Assembly: GCF_004745865.1 (NCBI RefSeq)
Contig: NZ_SRKZ01000005.1
Span: forward strand, 310,001 to 374,000
Origin: Hymenobacter wooponensis
GTDB lineage: Bacteria > Bacteroidota > Bacteroidia > Cytophagales > Hymenobacteraceae
Direction of reading: 5' to 3'
Length of the DNA: 64,000 nucleotides
Shown: positions 27,025-35,695 of the stretch, in pieces
How positions within the stretch are numbered: position 1 is the stretch's first letter
Layout: every line of letters starts with the position of its first letter
Translations under genes and position numbers: made by a program
Notes under the pieces: model-generated
Told to the model about the DNA's origin: nothing
Seen by the model: the letters and a program-made list of their open reading frames with translations, nothing else
Databases searched by the model: none

Positions 27025-28803
27025 ATGGCCGATACGCCCCGCTCCACCCCGGTTTCTTTTTCTGAGTTTGAAGCCGTCACAACGACGCAGTGGCAGGAGC
27101 GCATTACACGCGACCTGAAAGGCCAGGACCCGGCTGCCCTTAGCTGGCTTACGCCCGATGGCCTTACTGTTGAGCCCTTTTATCACCAGGAGGCGCTGCA
27201 GGCCCTGGGCGGCGCACCCACGCCGCTGGTCCGCACGGCACCCACTTGGCGCAACGTGCCCACCTACAGCGTACCCGCTGGCGACCGGGGCCACGCGGCC
27301 ATCGACCGAGCCGCTGCAGGCCTAGAGCGCGGCGCTGAAGGCGCACACTTCCTGCTCTCCAACGCGGGTACTTTCGATGTAGACTATCTGCATCAAAAAG
27401 TCTCGTTGAACAGCGCCTACGTGGGGTACTCCATGCGAAGTGGCCTAGGCGAATTAGTAAAGCGCCTGCAGGAGCTGAACCTGACGCCGCAGGGCTTCTT
27501 TGTGCTGGACCCCATCACCTGCCACGCCCCCGACGTGCCTAGCCAACTTACGGAGCTGCGCACCGCACTCCAGACCTGCCAAGCGTGGCCTGCCGTAAGC
27601 ATAGTGGGCATCAACTCGGCGTATTATGCTGACCGCGGTGCCACCGTAACTCAGCAGATAGCCTTCGCGCTGGCTACTGCTGCCACCTACCTGAGTGAAA
27701 TTCCCAGGGAGGATATTACGGTAGAAATGGTGGCACGGGCGCTGCACCTGCATGTCGGCATCAATCCCAACTACTTCTTTGAAATAGCTAAGCTGCGCGC
27801 CTTCCGCCGCCTGTTTGCCACCCTGCTACAGGCCTACGGGGTGCCCACGGCCATAGCGCAGGAGTTACCCATCTTCGCCAGCACCTCCTCCTGGAGCCAG
27901 ACCACCCTCGACCCGCATACCAACTTGCTGCGCGTGACCACCGAGGCCATGAGCGCCGTGCTGGGCGGGGCCACCGCCGTAAGCGTAGGCCGGTTTGATA
28001 GTTTGTTTCACGAGCCCAACGAGTTTGCCGAGCGCCTGGCTCGCAACCTCCCTATTCTGCTGCGCGAAGAGGCCTACCTCGATCGGGTGCAAGACCCCGC
28101 GGCCGGCTCTTACTATCTCGAAACGCTCACCGATCAGTTGGCGCATCAAGCCTGGATATTATTTCAGAAGATTGAAGCCCAGGGTGGCCTACCGGGTGCT
28201 ACGGGGCTGGTGCTACAGGAGCTGCACGCTTCCGCTCAGGCCCAATTCCGGCGCATTGCCAATGCCGAACAAGTAGTGGTAGGCACCAACAAATTCCAGA
28301 ACCCCAACGAGCAGTTCGACTACAATCCTAAGCGCCTGTTGCGCAGCCGGGAGTTCGACAGCACCCGCGCTACCTACCCTACGGAGGTGCTGCGCTTGGC
28401 CACTGCCATGCACTTCGACCGCCGCGAGCGGAAGCGGAAACGCTCGGCCCTAGTGCTGCTGGGGGCGCACACCAACCAGCACATCCTAGAGTCGTTCCTG
28501 AGAACCTTGCCGGCCGCAGAGCGCCCCGAGCTGCGCGAAGCTCACCCGGATGGAACATTGTCGGTCCTGTTTTCCTCGGCCGAGGAAGCTACGCTGATGT
28601 ATGCCACGCCCGAGCAGTACGGACGGCTGGCCCGCGCCATCAACCATATCCCCATCGACGAGCCCAACTTCATCCCCTCGGCTCTGCTTACCGCCGACTT
28701 GCCCACCATGCAGGAAGCTATCCGCGTCTTCGGCTTTCAGGAATTCACCGTGCAAGGCTACAGCACCGAGGACGTACTAGCCCGTTTGCAGGGGAAAAAG
28801 TGA
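27025..28803 (+). CDS. mutA: Methylmalonyl-CoA mutase small (beta) subunit
   Basis: A 592-residue non-catalytic subunit of the cobalamin-dependent mutase that interconverts methylmalonyl-CoA and succinyl-CoA. The TIM-barrel part is recognisable (QWQERITRDLKGQDPAALSW, ELPIFASTSSWSQTTLDPHTNLLRVTTEAM, YLDRVQDPAAGSYYLETLT). The C-terminal segment, where the large subunit binds cobalamin, lacks the DxHxxG motif (GAHTNQHI instead), as expected for a beta subunit. The catalytic subunit follows 126 bases downstream. A near-consensus minus-7 element TATCTTTA lies at 26974-26981. Confidence 0.93.
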   Translation: MADTPRSTPVSFSEFEAVTTTQWQERITRDLKGQDPAALSWLTPDGLTVEPFYHQEALQALGGAPTPLVRTAPTWRNVPTYSVPAGDRGHAAIDRAAAGLERGAEGAHFLLSNAGTFDVDYLHQKVSLNSAYVGYSMRSGLGELVKRLQELNLTPQGFFVLDPITCHAPDVPSQLTELRTALQTCQAWPAVSIVGINSAYYADRGATVTQQIAFALATAATYLSEIPREDITVEMVARALHLHVGINPNYFFEIAKLRAFRRLFATLLQAYGVPTAIAQELPIFASTSSWSQTTLDPHTNLLRVTTEAMSAVLGGATAVSVGRFDSLFHEPNEFAERLARNLPILLREEAYLDRVQDPAAGSYYLETLTDQLAHQAWILFQKIEAQGGLPGATGLVLQELHASAQAQFRRIANAEQVVVGTNKFQNPNEQFDYNPKRLLRSREFDSTRATYPTEVLRLATAMHFDRRERKRKRSALVLLGAHTNQHILESFLRTLPAAERPELREAHPDGTLSVLFSSAEEATLMYATPEQYGRLARAINHIPIDEPNFIPSALLTADLPTMQEAIRVFGFQEFTVQGYSTEDVLARLQGKK

Positions 28804-28924
28804 TTTAGCGAAATGGTGATTTAGTGAGTTTGATGTGCTGGTGGCCTAGCCGACCCTACAGGCGCCATCAGAACAGCAGACTCCGTATTTCACCAACGCA
28901 CTAAATCACTAAATCACTAAATCA
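28801..28924. repeat. TCACTAAA repeats flanking the mutA-scpA gap
   Basis: Left part: GGTGATTTAGTGAG at 28815-28828. Right part: three tandem 8-base units ACTAAATC at 28900-28923. The two parts are inverted to each other and could fold into a hairpin about 95 bases apart. A related inverted pair lies at 62339-62575. Confidence 0.7.
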
Positions 28925-28929
28925 TACTT

Positions 28930-31050
28930 ATGAAGCCCGACTTCTCCCAAATAGCCTACGACGCGGCTCAGCTGCCGGCGCCACCCACTGAAACTGCTAC
29001 TTCTACCACTCCTGAGGGGATTCCGCTCAAGAGCTTCTACACGGCGCAGGATGTAACTGGCCTAGGCCACTTGGGCTTTGGGGCGGGGCAGGCACCGTAC
29101 TTGCGCGGGCCGTACGCCACCATGTACGTGCAGAACCCCTGGACCATCCGGCAGTATGCGGGCTTCAGCACGGCCGAGGAATCCAACGCCTTCTACCGCC
29201 GCAACCTGGCGGGCGGACAAAAAGGCCTCTCGGTGGCGTTTGACCTGGCGACGCACCGCGGCTACGACTCCGACCACCCGCGCGTGGTGGGCGACGTGGG
29301 CAAGGCCGGCGTGGCTATTGATTCGGTGGAGGACATGAAGATTCTCTTCGACCAGATTCCCTTGGATCAGATGTCGGTGAGCATGACCATGAATGGCGCA
29401 GTGCTGCCGGTACTGGCCTTCTATATAGTAGCGGCCGAGGAGCAGGGCGTGAGCCCCGACAAGCTGGCAGGCACCATTCAGAACGACATTCTGAAGGAGT
29501 TCATGGTGCGCAACACTTACATCTACCCGCCCCTGCCGAGTATGCGCATCATTGCGGATATCTTCAGCTACACGGCGCAGCACATGCCCAAGTTCAACAG
29601 CATCAGCATCTCGGGCTACCACATGCAGGAAGCCGGAGCCACCGCCGATATTGAACTGGCCTACACCCTGGCCGATGGCCTGGAGTACGTGCGCGCCGGC
29701 CTCGCGGCGGGCATGACCATTGACCAGTTTGCCCCGCGCCTGTCGTTTTTCTGGGCCATTGGTATGAACCACTTCATGGAAATTGCCAAGATGCGCGCTG
29801 GCCGCCTGCTGTGGGCCAAGCTCATCAAGCAGTTTGATCCGCAGAACCCCAAGAGCCTGGCCCTGCGCACGCACTGCCAGACCTCGGGCTACTCGCTCAC
29901 CGAGCAGGACCCCTTCAACAACGTGGCCCGCACCTGCATTGAGGCCATGGCCGCGGCCCTGGGCGGCACCCAGAGCCTGCACACCAACGCCCTCGACGAG
30001 GCCATTGCCTTGCCCACCGACTTCTCGGCCCGCATTGCGCGTAACACCCAGCTCTACCTCCAGCACGAAACCGACATTACCCGCGTAGTTGACCCCTGGG
30101 GTGGCTCCTACTACGTGGAAACCCTCACCCACGAGTTGGCCGACAAAGCCTGGGCCCTGATTCAGGAAGTGGAGGAGCTGGGCGGCATGGCCAAAGCCAT
30201 TGAGACTGGCCTACCGAAGATGCGCATTGAGGAAGCCTCGGCCCGCAAGCAGGCCCGCATCGACTCGGGCAAGGAAATAGTGGTGGGCGTGAACAAGTAC
30301 CGCCCCAGCGAGGAGCAGAAGATTGACGTGCTCGACATCGACAACGCCGCCGTGCGTGAGTCGCAGATTGCGCGCCTGAACCAGATTAAGGCCGAGCGTG
30401 ATGGCGCCGCCGTGCAGCAAGCCCTCGATGCCCTCACGGAAGCCGCCCGCTCCGGCAACGAAAACCTGCTGGCCTTGGCTGTGCAGGCGGCCCGTCTGCG
30501 TGCTACCCTAGGTGAGATTTCCGATGCCCTGGAGAAAGTATATGGCCGCCACCAGGCCACTATCCGCGCCATTTCGGGCGTGTATTCTGCCGAGATGAAC
30601 TACGACGAGGAATTCGCGAAGGCCCGCCAGGCCGCCGACGACTTTGCCGCCAAGGAAGGCCGCCGCCCCCGCATGATGGTAGCCAAAATGGGCCAGGATG
30701 GCCACGACCGAGGCTCCAAGATTATTGCCACCTCCTTCGCCGACGTGGGCTTCGATGTGGACATTGCGCCCCTGTTCCAAACCCCCGACGAAGTAGCCCG
30801 CCAGGCGGCCGAAAACGACGTGCACGTGGTGGGCGTGAGCAGCCTCGCCGCCGGCCACAAAACCCTGATTCCGCAGCTCATTGAGGAGCTCCGGCAGCTC
30901 GGCCGCGAAGACATCCTCGTCATTGCCGGCGGCGTCATCCCCGCCCAGGACTACGACTTCCTCTACAACGCTGGTGTGGTCGGCGTGTATGGTCCCGGGA
31001 CGGTTATTGCCGTGGCGGCGCAGGAGATATTGGAGAAGCTAGGGGAGTAA
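28930..31050 (+). CDS. scpA: Methylmalonyl-CoA mutase large (alpha, catalytic) subunit
   Basis: A 706-residue catalytic subunit. Substrate-binding and barrel motifs include YATMYVQNPWTIRQYAGFST, GLSVAFDLATHRGYDSDHPR, VSMTMNGAVLPVLAFYI and RTHCQTSGYSLTEQDPFNN. The C-terminal cobalamin-binding domain has GQDGHDRGSK (DxHxxG, the axial His) and VIAGGVIPAQDY. Works with MutA in propionate or succinate metabolism. The start codon directly follows the tandem repeat. No epimerase or MeaB chaperone gene is adjacent. A large open frame on the opposite strand here is a shadow of GC-rich codons. Confidence 0.97.
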   Translation: MKPDFSQIAYDAAQLPAPPTETATSTTPEGIPLKSFYTAQDVTGLGHLGFGAGQAPYLRGPYATMYVQNPWTIRQYAGFSTAEESNAFYRRNLAGGQKGLSVAFDLATHRGYDSDHPRVVGDVGKAGVAIDSVEDMKILFDQIPLDQMSVSMTMNGAVLPVLAFYIVAAEEQGVSPDKLAGTIQNDILKEFMVRNTYIYPPLPSMRIIADIFSYTAQHMPKFNSISISGYHMQEAGATADIELAYTLADGLEYVRAGLAAGMTIDQFAPRLSFFWAIGMNHFMEIAKMRAGRLLWAKLIKQFDPQNPKSLALRTHCQTSGYSLTEQDPFNNVARTCIEAMAAALGGTQSLHTNALDEAIALPTDFSARIARNTQLYLQHETDITRVVDPWGGSYYVETLTHELADKAWALIQEVEELGGMAKAIETGLPKMRIEEASARKQARIDSGKEIVVGVNKYRPSEEQKIDVLDIDNAAVRESQIARLNQIKAERDGAAVQQALDALTEAARSGNENLLALAVQAARLRATLGEISDALEKVYGRHQATIRAISGVYSAEMNYDEEFAKARQAADDFAAKEGRRPRMMVAKMGQDGHDRGSKIIATSFADVGFDVDIAPLFQTPDEVARQAAENDVHVVGVSSLAAGHKTLIPQLIEELRQLGREDILVIAGGVIPAQDYDFLYNAGVVGVYGPGTVIAVAAQEILEKLGE

Positions 31051-31075
31051 CTTATTAATACGATGACGATATAGA

Positions 31076-31513
31076 ATGGCAAACTATGCGGATGCGCCTA
31101 TTGGTGTACATCAATCCTCAGCCTTGAAATGGACAAGAATAATTGTGACAAGTCTTGGACTCACAATAGCGCTTCGCGCTTTTTACTTTTCAGATAAAGT
31201 CAGTTTTTGGATTGTAATTGCAGTAAGCCTGACCTTTTTATCAATAATACTATTTAATAATGCTTTTACATCGAATATTTCACTGACAACAAACGGAATA
31301 ACCGTTAATAATATATTTTTTAGCAAAACATACAGCTATAACATGTACAGAAATATCTCTTCTGTTTTTCCTGGTTATTCAAAAATATATTTAGGAACAA
31401 ACACATACTTTTTTCGCAAGCGAGTTAACACACTTGACTTCGCCACAACCTTTGAGACACTAGAAAATCATGAGCAGATATTAGATTACATCAAGAACCA
31501 ACACCAAGAATAG
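31076..31513 (+). CDS. AT-rich hypothetical membrane protein
   Basis: A 145-residue protein I do not recognise. Two membrane segments at about residues 20-37 and 42-62 (VSFWIVIAVSLTFLSIILF) are followed by a soluble strand-rich tail (GITVNNIFFSKTYSYNMYRN, IYLGTNTYFFRKR). The plan, two helices plus a PH-like tail, resembles the gene at 22747. The codons are strongly AT-ending, unlike the very GC-rich scpA just before it. It begins 26 bases after scpA, and a second AT-rich gene follows within 10 bases. Confidence 0.65.
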   Translation: MANYADAPIGVHQSSALKWTRIIVTSLGLTIALRAFYFSDKVSFWIVIAVSLTFLSIILFNNAFTSNISLTTNGITVNNIFFSKTYSYNMYRNISSVFPGYSKIYLGTNTYFFRKRVNTLDFATTFETLENHEQILDYIKNQHQE

Positions 31514-31522
31514 CCATAAATA

Positions 31523-32023
31523 ATGAGGGTTTCATTAATAGCTTTTTGTTACTTTCTGCTATTTTCTTGCAAAAACAAAAGAAATATTCCAACATATAGC
31601 GGTTATGAGCCTACTGGAAACACGCATTTAAATGTTACAATTGACTCGAAGCCTGCTCAAATAGATGTCATTGATAATTCCATTTATTTAGAGCTATCGA
31701 CTAAAAGAGATGTATATTTTGTTAAACCATATAATCAAAATGTCAGCTTCCCGGTTCTTCATGATTCTCTAACAAAAATATCTTTCTTCTACAATAATTA
31801 CAAATTCGTATTAACAGGCAACAATTTAACAGAATTCAAAAAATTCTTTTATTTTCCCAAAAAAGATACAATTGATTTATTTATAACTAAAACATCATCC
31901 AAGCAAGGAATTTATGAAAAAGGTAATTACAATACTAAAAACCAATTATTCACAAATATATACCTTAATAAATATACGCCATTATTCATTATCCTTAGTC
32001 AGGATACCATAAAATATAAATAG
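31523..32023 (+). CDS. AT-rich hypothetical lipoprotein
   Basis: A 166-residue protein of unknown function. The N-terminus MRVSLIAFCYFLLFSC is a lipoprotein signal with Cys near residue 16, followed by KNKRNIPTYSGYEPTGNTHL. The rest is rich in Asn, Lys, Ile and Phe with alternating beta pattern. It lies 9 bases after the previous AT-rich gene and is probably co-transcribed with it. Low GC compared with both flanks suggests recent arrival as a pair. Confidence 0.6.
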   Translation: MRVSLIAFCYFLLFSCKNKRNIPTYSGYEPTGNTHLNVTIDSKPAQIDVIDNSIYLELSTKRDVYFVKPYNQNVSFPVLHDSLTKISFFYNNYKFVLTGNNLTEFKKFFYFPKKDTIDLFITKTSSKQGIYEKGNYNTKNQLFTNIYLNKYTPLFIILSQDTIKYK

Positions 32024-32077
32024 CAATACTTCGCTCCTATAATTACTACTGTACTAATAGAATTTAGAACTAAACCC

Positions 32078-32518
32078 ATGCGCATTGACGAAATAGACCA
32101 GGAAGACGCGGATATTGATTGGTTTGCCACGGACAGCAATGGCTATATCCTGCACGTGGCTTCCGGCGGTGGGATACTGCCCGAATCGGTGGCGGCTTCT
32201 CAGGAGGCGCTGCTGGAGCTGCATCAGTATTTCCTGACGTGGCCGGCGGGCGGTTCGGCGGAGGCGGTGCAGCTGGAAGTGGGAGCCGATGAAAGCAGCT
32301 ACCCCGGCGCGGCGCGCTATGCCCAGCGCGGCCTATTCTCCTTCGCCAAGGCGCGCCTCCACGAGCGGGCCGATTCGCGGTATTACGTGGTGGCTAGGCC
32401 AGTCCGCCCGCTGACGGTGGCGGAGCTGCCGGAGCACATTGCCGCGCTGCTCCAGAAAACCTGGCTGCCGGGCTCCGTAGCCGACCTGACTAGCCTGAAC
32501 GTTTCCAGCATCCCGTAG
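32078..32518 (+). CDS. Hypothetical cytoplasmic protein
   Basis: A 146-residue protein without signal or membrane segment. It begins MRIDEIDQEDADIDWFATDS, then NGYILHVASGGGILPESVAA, a repeated style in a Bacteroidota/Proteobacteria family of small orphan proteins often found next to mobile or polymorphic genes, but I cannot name a domain. Base use is GC-rich again, unlike the two genes before it. It may be an immunity-type or regulatory protein; this is speculation. Confidence 0.65.
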   Translation: MRIDEIDQEDADIDWFATDSNGYILHVASGGGILPESVAASQEALLELHQYFLTWPAGGSAEAVQLEVGADESSYPGAARYAQRGLFSFAKARLHERADSRYYVVARPVRPLTVAELPEHIAALLQKTWLPGSVADLTSLNVSSIP

Positions 32519-32968
32519 GAGTAGCTAAAAGACCCTCATTCCGAGCTGGTCGAGGAATCTCGCGTGCTGACGTTGTAATGGTAACCAACTGGCCTAGAAC
32601 AGCCACTAGCACGTCATCCTGAGCAGAGCGAAGGATCTTACCACGATAGAACGACTGGCCTAGCGCCTCGTGCTGACGTGAGAAGATCCTTCGCTCTGCT
32701 CAGGATGACGTGCTTTTGTGTTGAGTTACTATTGCAACGTCAGCACGCGAGATTCCTCGACCAGCTCGACATGACATTCTTTTGGCGTGAGAGGATGGGC
32801 TAATGGCGCGGCATGACGGGCTAATGGTTAGCAGGTTAGTAGGCTATATACCTGATTTTACTACCTTATAGCGCTTATTCTATTTGGGCCCAGGCATATC
32901 CGTGGGCCAGCGTACCCAGGCGCCCGGTGGGCGACTGGTTTGTGTTTCGCTGCTATCCTTCCTTCCGT
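32519..32968. repeat. Intergenic region with nested long inverted repeats
   Basis: No gene is seen. The outer arms 32543-32575 and 32735-32767 are perfect 33-bp reverse complements. Inside them, 32608-32639 and 32683-32714 are perfect 32-bp reverse complements. Both arm types contain the GAGC..GAGGAATCT / GAGC..GAAGGATCT pattern, so they are diverged copies of one palindromic unit. Two TGGCCTAG octamers lie between arms (32590, 32656). The right 190 bases hold the promoter of the following gene but nothing clear. Confidence 0.85.
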
Positions 32969-34411
32969 ATGAGCCAAACTCCCCTCCTGCCCTCCCGGCG
33001 CGAGTTTATCAAGCAGGGTGCCGCCGCGGCGGCCACGTTCATGATTGTGCCCCGCTTCGTGCTGGGCGGCAAGGGCTACACTGCCCCCAGCGACCAGCTC
33101 GTAATTGCGGGCGTGGGAGTAGGCGGCAAGGGCGAAAGCGACCTGGCCTCGTTTGCTAAATCCGGCAAAGCGCGCATCGGCTACCTCTGCGACGTAGACG
33201 ACCGCCGGGCGGTGAAGTCGAGGCAGGCCTTTCCGCAGGCCAAATACTACAAAGACTGGCGGCAGCTGCTTGATAAGGAGTCCAAGAACTTCGATGCCGT
33301 ATCAGTCGCCACGCCCGACCACAACCACGCGGCCGTCACGCTGGCGGCCATGCAGCTGGGCAAGCACGTGTACGTGCAAAAGCCCCTCACCCACGACCTC
33401 TACGAAGCCCGCGCCCTGACCGAGGCCGCCAAGCGCTACCCCGTAGTCACGCAGATGGGCAACCAGGGCGCCTCCGGCGACGGGGTGCGGCAGCTGCAGG
33501 AGTGGTACGATGCCAACCTCATCGGGAAGGTGCACACCGTGTACTGCTGGACCGACCGCCCCGTGTGGCCCCAGGGCATTGCCTGGCCTTCGCCGGCCTC
33601 CAGCGTGCCCCCCGAGCTAGACTGGGACCTGTGGCTGGGCACGGCACCCTTCCGCCCCTACGTGGATAAGCTGGTGCCCTTTAACTGGCGCGGCTGGTGG
33701 GAGTACGGCACTGGCGCCCTCGGCGACATGGGCTGCCACCTGCTGGAAGCGCCCTTCCGGGTGCTGGGCCTGGAATACGCCAGTTCCGTGCAGGCCAGCG
33801 TGGGTAGCGTGTACGTGGATGAGTTTAAGCGCGGCTACTTCCCCGAGAGCTGCCCGCCCTCCAGCCACGTCACGCTCACGTTCCCGGCCACCAAACGCAA
33901 TAAGCAGGAAGTGACGGTGCACTGGATGGACGGCGGCATTCAGCCGGAGCGGCCCGATGAGCTAGGCCCCAACGAGCTGTTTGGCGACGGGGGCAACGGC
34001 ATTTTGTTTGTGGGCAAGAAGGGCAAAATGATGGCCAGCACCTATGCCGCCGATCCGCGCCTACTGCCGCTTTCCCGCAACCAGGAGGCGAAAGTGAAGC
34101 CTACCCTGGCCCGCGTGCCGGGCGGGGCCGAGGGCCACTACGCCCAGTGGGTAGAAGCCTGCATAGCCGGGCACGGCAACCACACCGTCAGTGCCCCTTT
34201 TGAAACGGCAGGCCCGCTCACCGAAGCGCTGCTCATGGCCAATCTGGCCATTCGGGGCTACGACCTGCAGCGCCCCAAAACCACCGGCCCCGGCGTAGAC
34301 TATCCCGGCCGCGGCATTGAGCTGACCTGGGACCCCAAGCAGCTCCGCGTCACGAACTTCGACGATGTGAACCGCTTCGTCAAGCGCGACTACCGGCCCG
34401 GCTGGCAGTAA
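32969..34411 (+). CDS. Gfo/Idh/MocA family oxidoreductase with Tat signal
   Basis: The ATG at 32969 gives 480 residues and starts with a twin-arginine signal (SRREFIKQGAAAAATFMIV). The Rossmann NAD(P)-binding part starts LVIAGVGVGGKGESDLASF, with DAVSVATPDHNHAAVTLAAM and the EKP-like active-site element as VQKPLTHD (Lys retained). The C-terminal GFO/IDH/MocA domain follows (GNQGASGDGVRQLQEW, GTGALGDMGCHLLEAPFRVL). Exported members in Bacteroidota act on sugars or glycoside derivatives with tightly bound NAD(P); the substrate is unknown. Single gene between two repeat-rich gaps. Confidence 0.9.
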   Translation: MSQTPLLPSRREFIKQGAAAAATFMIVPRFVLGGKGYTAPSDQLVIAGVGVGGKGESDLASFAKSGKARIGYLCDVDDRRAVKSRQAFPQAKYYKDWRQLLDKESKNFDAVSVATPDHNHAAVTLAAMQLGKHVYVQKPLTHDLYEARALTEAAKRYPVVTQMGNQGASGDGVRQLQEWYDANLIGKVHTVYCWTDRPVWPQGIAWPSPASSVPPELDWDLWLGTAPFRPYVDKLVPFNWRGWWEYGTGALGDMGCHLLEAPFRVLGLEYASSVQASVGSVYVDEFKRGYFPESCPPSSHVTLTFPATKRNKQEVTVHWMDGGIQPERPDELGPNELFGDGGNGILFVGKKGKMMASTYAADPRLLPLSRNQEAKVKPTLARVPGGAEGHYAQWVEACIAGHGNHTVSAPFETAGPLTEALLMANLAIRGYDLQRPKTTGPGVDYPGRGIELTWDPKQLRVTNFDDVNRFVKRDYRPGWQ

Positions 34412-34782
34412 TCAGAGGCCTACGGTGTGGCCTAGCAGAGTATCTGCAAGTCTGAGAAGGTAGAGCTGCAGGCGCCACGTATTCTATAAGCTTCTGCAGT
34501 AGCGTACTGCTGATGTGAGAACGATGTCGAGACGCGACACTTCGCGTCTCGACGCGTGCTGATGTTATTTACCTCGCATCGTTCTAGGCTGAGTGGCCAG
34601 TGAGAAAAGAACGTCATGCTGAGCGCAGCCGAAGCATCTCGCGTGCTGACGTTGCGAATCGTTGTTCACTAGCCCAGGTTTAAACCCTGGGCTATGGAGC
34701 GGTGAACGTGCTAGGCCAGTCGTTCTGGGCCGAGACGCGAAGTGTCGCGTCTCTACATTGTTCTTATATCAGAAGGTTGTGC
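34412..34782. repeat. Intergenic region with several palindromic units
   Basis: No gene is seen. Palindromes: 34526-34553 (12-bp arms GTCGAGACGCGA), 34732-34753 (a 9-bp version in the opposite orientation), AGAACGATG/CATCGTTCT at 34518-34526 and 34578-34586, and a bulged hairpin AGCCCAGG...CCTGGGCT at about 34671-34693. A single unit of the GAGC..GAAGCATCTCGCGTG family lies at about 34612-34652, matching the arms at 32.5 and 37.0 kb. Confidence 0.75.
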
Positions 34783-35550
34783 TCATTTCTGGATGGTTAT
34801 CCACTCGCCGTCAGCAGGCACGTGTACCCGCGATGATAGGCCCTCTCGTTCGGCTACTTCTTGGGTAGTGGTTCGGTTTTCGGTGCCGTGGGGCACGGTT
34901 TCCAGGTGCACGGTATATACCTGGGCTTGTGGGGCGTGCTGGGCCACTTGCACTACTTCGGCGGCCGTCATCACGATGGGGTCACCCTGCACGAAGCGGG
35001 CAGCACCGGCGTTGAGCACTACGGCATCGGGCTGGTATTGGTCGAGGGCCTGGGTTACATCGTCGCACCAGATAGTGTCGCCGGCAATGTAGAGGCGCTG
35101 CTGCTCGGCCTCCACCAAGAAGCCGGAAACCGTGCCCATTAGCTGACCGATTTCGCCGGTGCCGTGCTGGCCCGTGGTGCGGAAGAGGCGGATACCCTCC
35201 CACTCGAGCTGCGTTTTAACGGGGCGCACCTGGGTGAAGCCCTGGCCTAGCAGGGTTTCCACGTCGGCGGGCTGGCAGAAGATGGGTAACTCCTTGGGCA
35301 GGAGTTCCTGGGCCACGGCGTCCCAGTGGTCGGGGTGGGTGTGGGTGAGCAGCACGGCGTCGAGGGAGGCCACGAGCGGGGGCAGCTCCTCGGCCGGGAA
35401 AGGCAACTCCACCAGCGGATAGCGCAGCTCGTTGCCAGCCACCGGAATGGGGTTGTACTGGGCACGGGCGCCCAACATCGGGTCGACGAGCAGGGTTTTG
35501 CCAGCCACCTTCAGCAGCAGCGTGGCGTTACGAATCAGTTGAACTTGCAT
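34783..35550 (-). CDS. MBL-fold metal-dependent hydrolase
   Basis: A 255-residue metallo-beta-lactamase-fold protein. It begins VQLIRNATLLLKVAGKTLLVDPML, has the zinc motif LLTHTHPDHWD, then TGQHGTGEIG and IAGDTIW (Asp ligand). The UlaG-like organisation suggests hydrolysis of a small metabolite, but the substrate is unknown. It is divergently transcribed from an HxlR regulator 145 bases away, which probably controls it. Confidence 0.87.
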   Translation of the reverse strand: MQVQLIRNATLLLKVAGKTLLVDPMLGARAQYNPIPVAGNELRYPLVELPFPAEELPPLVASLDAVLLTHTHPDHWDAVAQELLPKELPIFCQPADVETLLGQGFTQVRPVKTQLEWEGIRLFRTTGQHGTGEIGQLMGTVSGFLVEAEQQRLYIAGDTIWCDDVTQALDQYQPDAVVLNAGAARFVQGDPIVMTAAEVVQVAQHAPQAQVYTVHLETVPHGTENRTTTQEVAEREGLSSRVHVPADGEWITIQK

Positions 35551-35624
35551 AGGAGAAGCGGGTTACATACTACCTTGGTTAGGCGCGGCACCCTAGCGGC
35601 AGCGGCTACCTAACGAGGCAAAAG

Positions 35625-35679
35625 TATCTTTGCCTCTACCGCCACGCCAAGAAGGTTACCCATTGGTTACCTAGTTACC
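35625..35679 (+). promoter_or_regulatory. hxlR promoter and candidate operator repeats
   Basis: TATCTTTG at 35625-35632 is an exact minus-7 match, 63 bases before the hxlR start. Downstream, GTTACC occurs three times (35655, 35666 and 35674) in tandem, close to one and two helical half-turn spacings. They could bind the HxlR regulator itself. The same gap holds the promoter of the divergent MBL gene. Confidence 0.4.
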
Positions 35680-35695
35680 TTTTCGTTTCCCATGT

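Noticed and set aside
29062..30132. Large open frame opposite scpA
   Set aside because: It is a GC-rich shadow of the mutase codons, with no domain and strongly biased residues (Gly, His, Val, Ala).
32519..32968. CRISPR array
   Set aside because: The repeats are inverted and nested, not evenly spaced direct repeats, and no cas genes are near.
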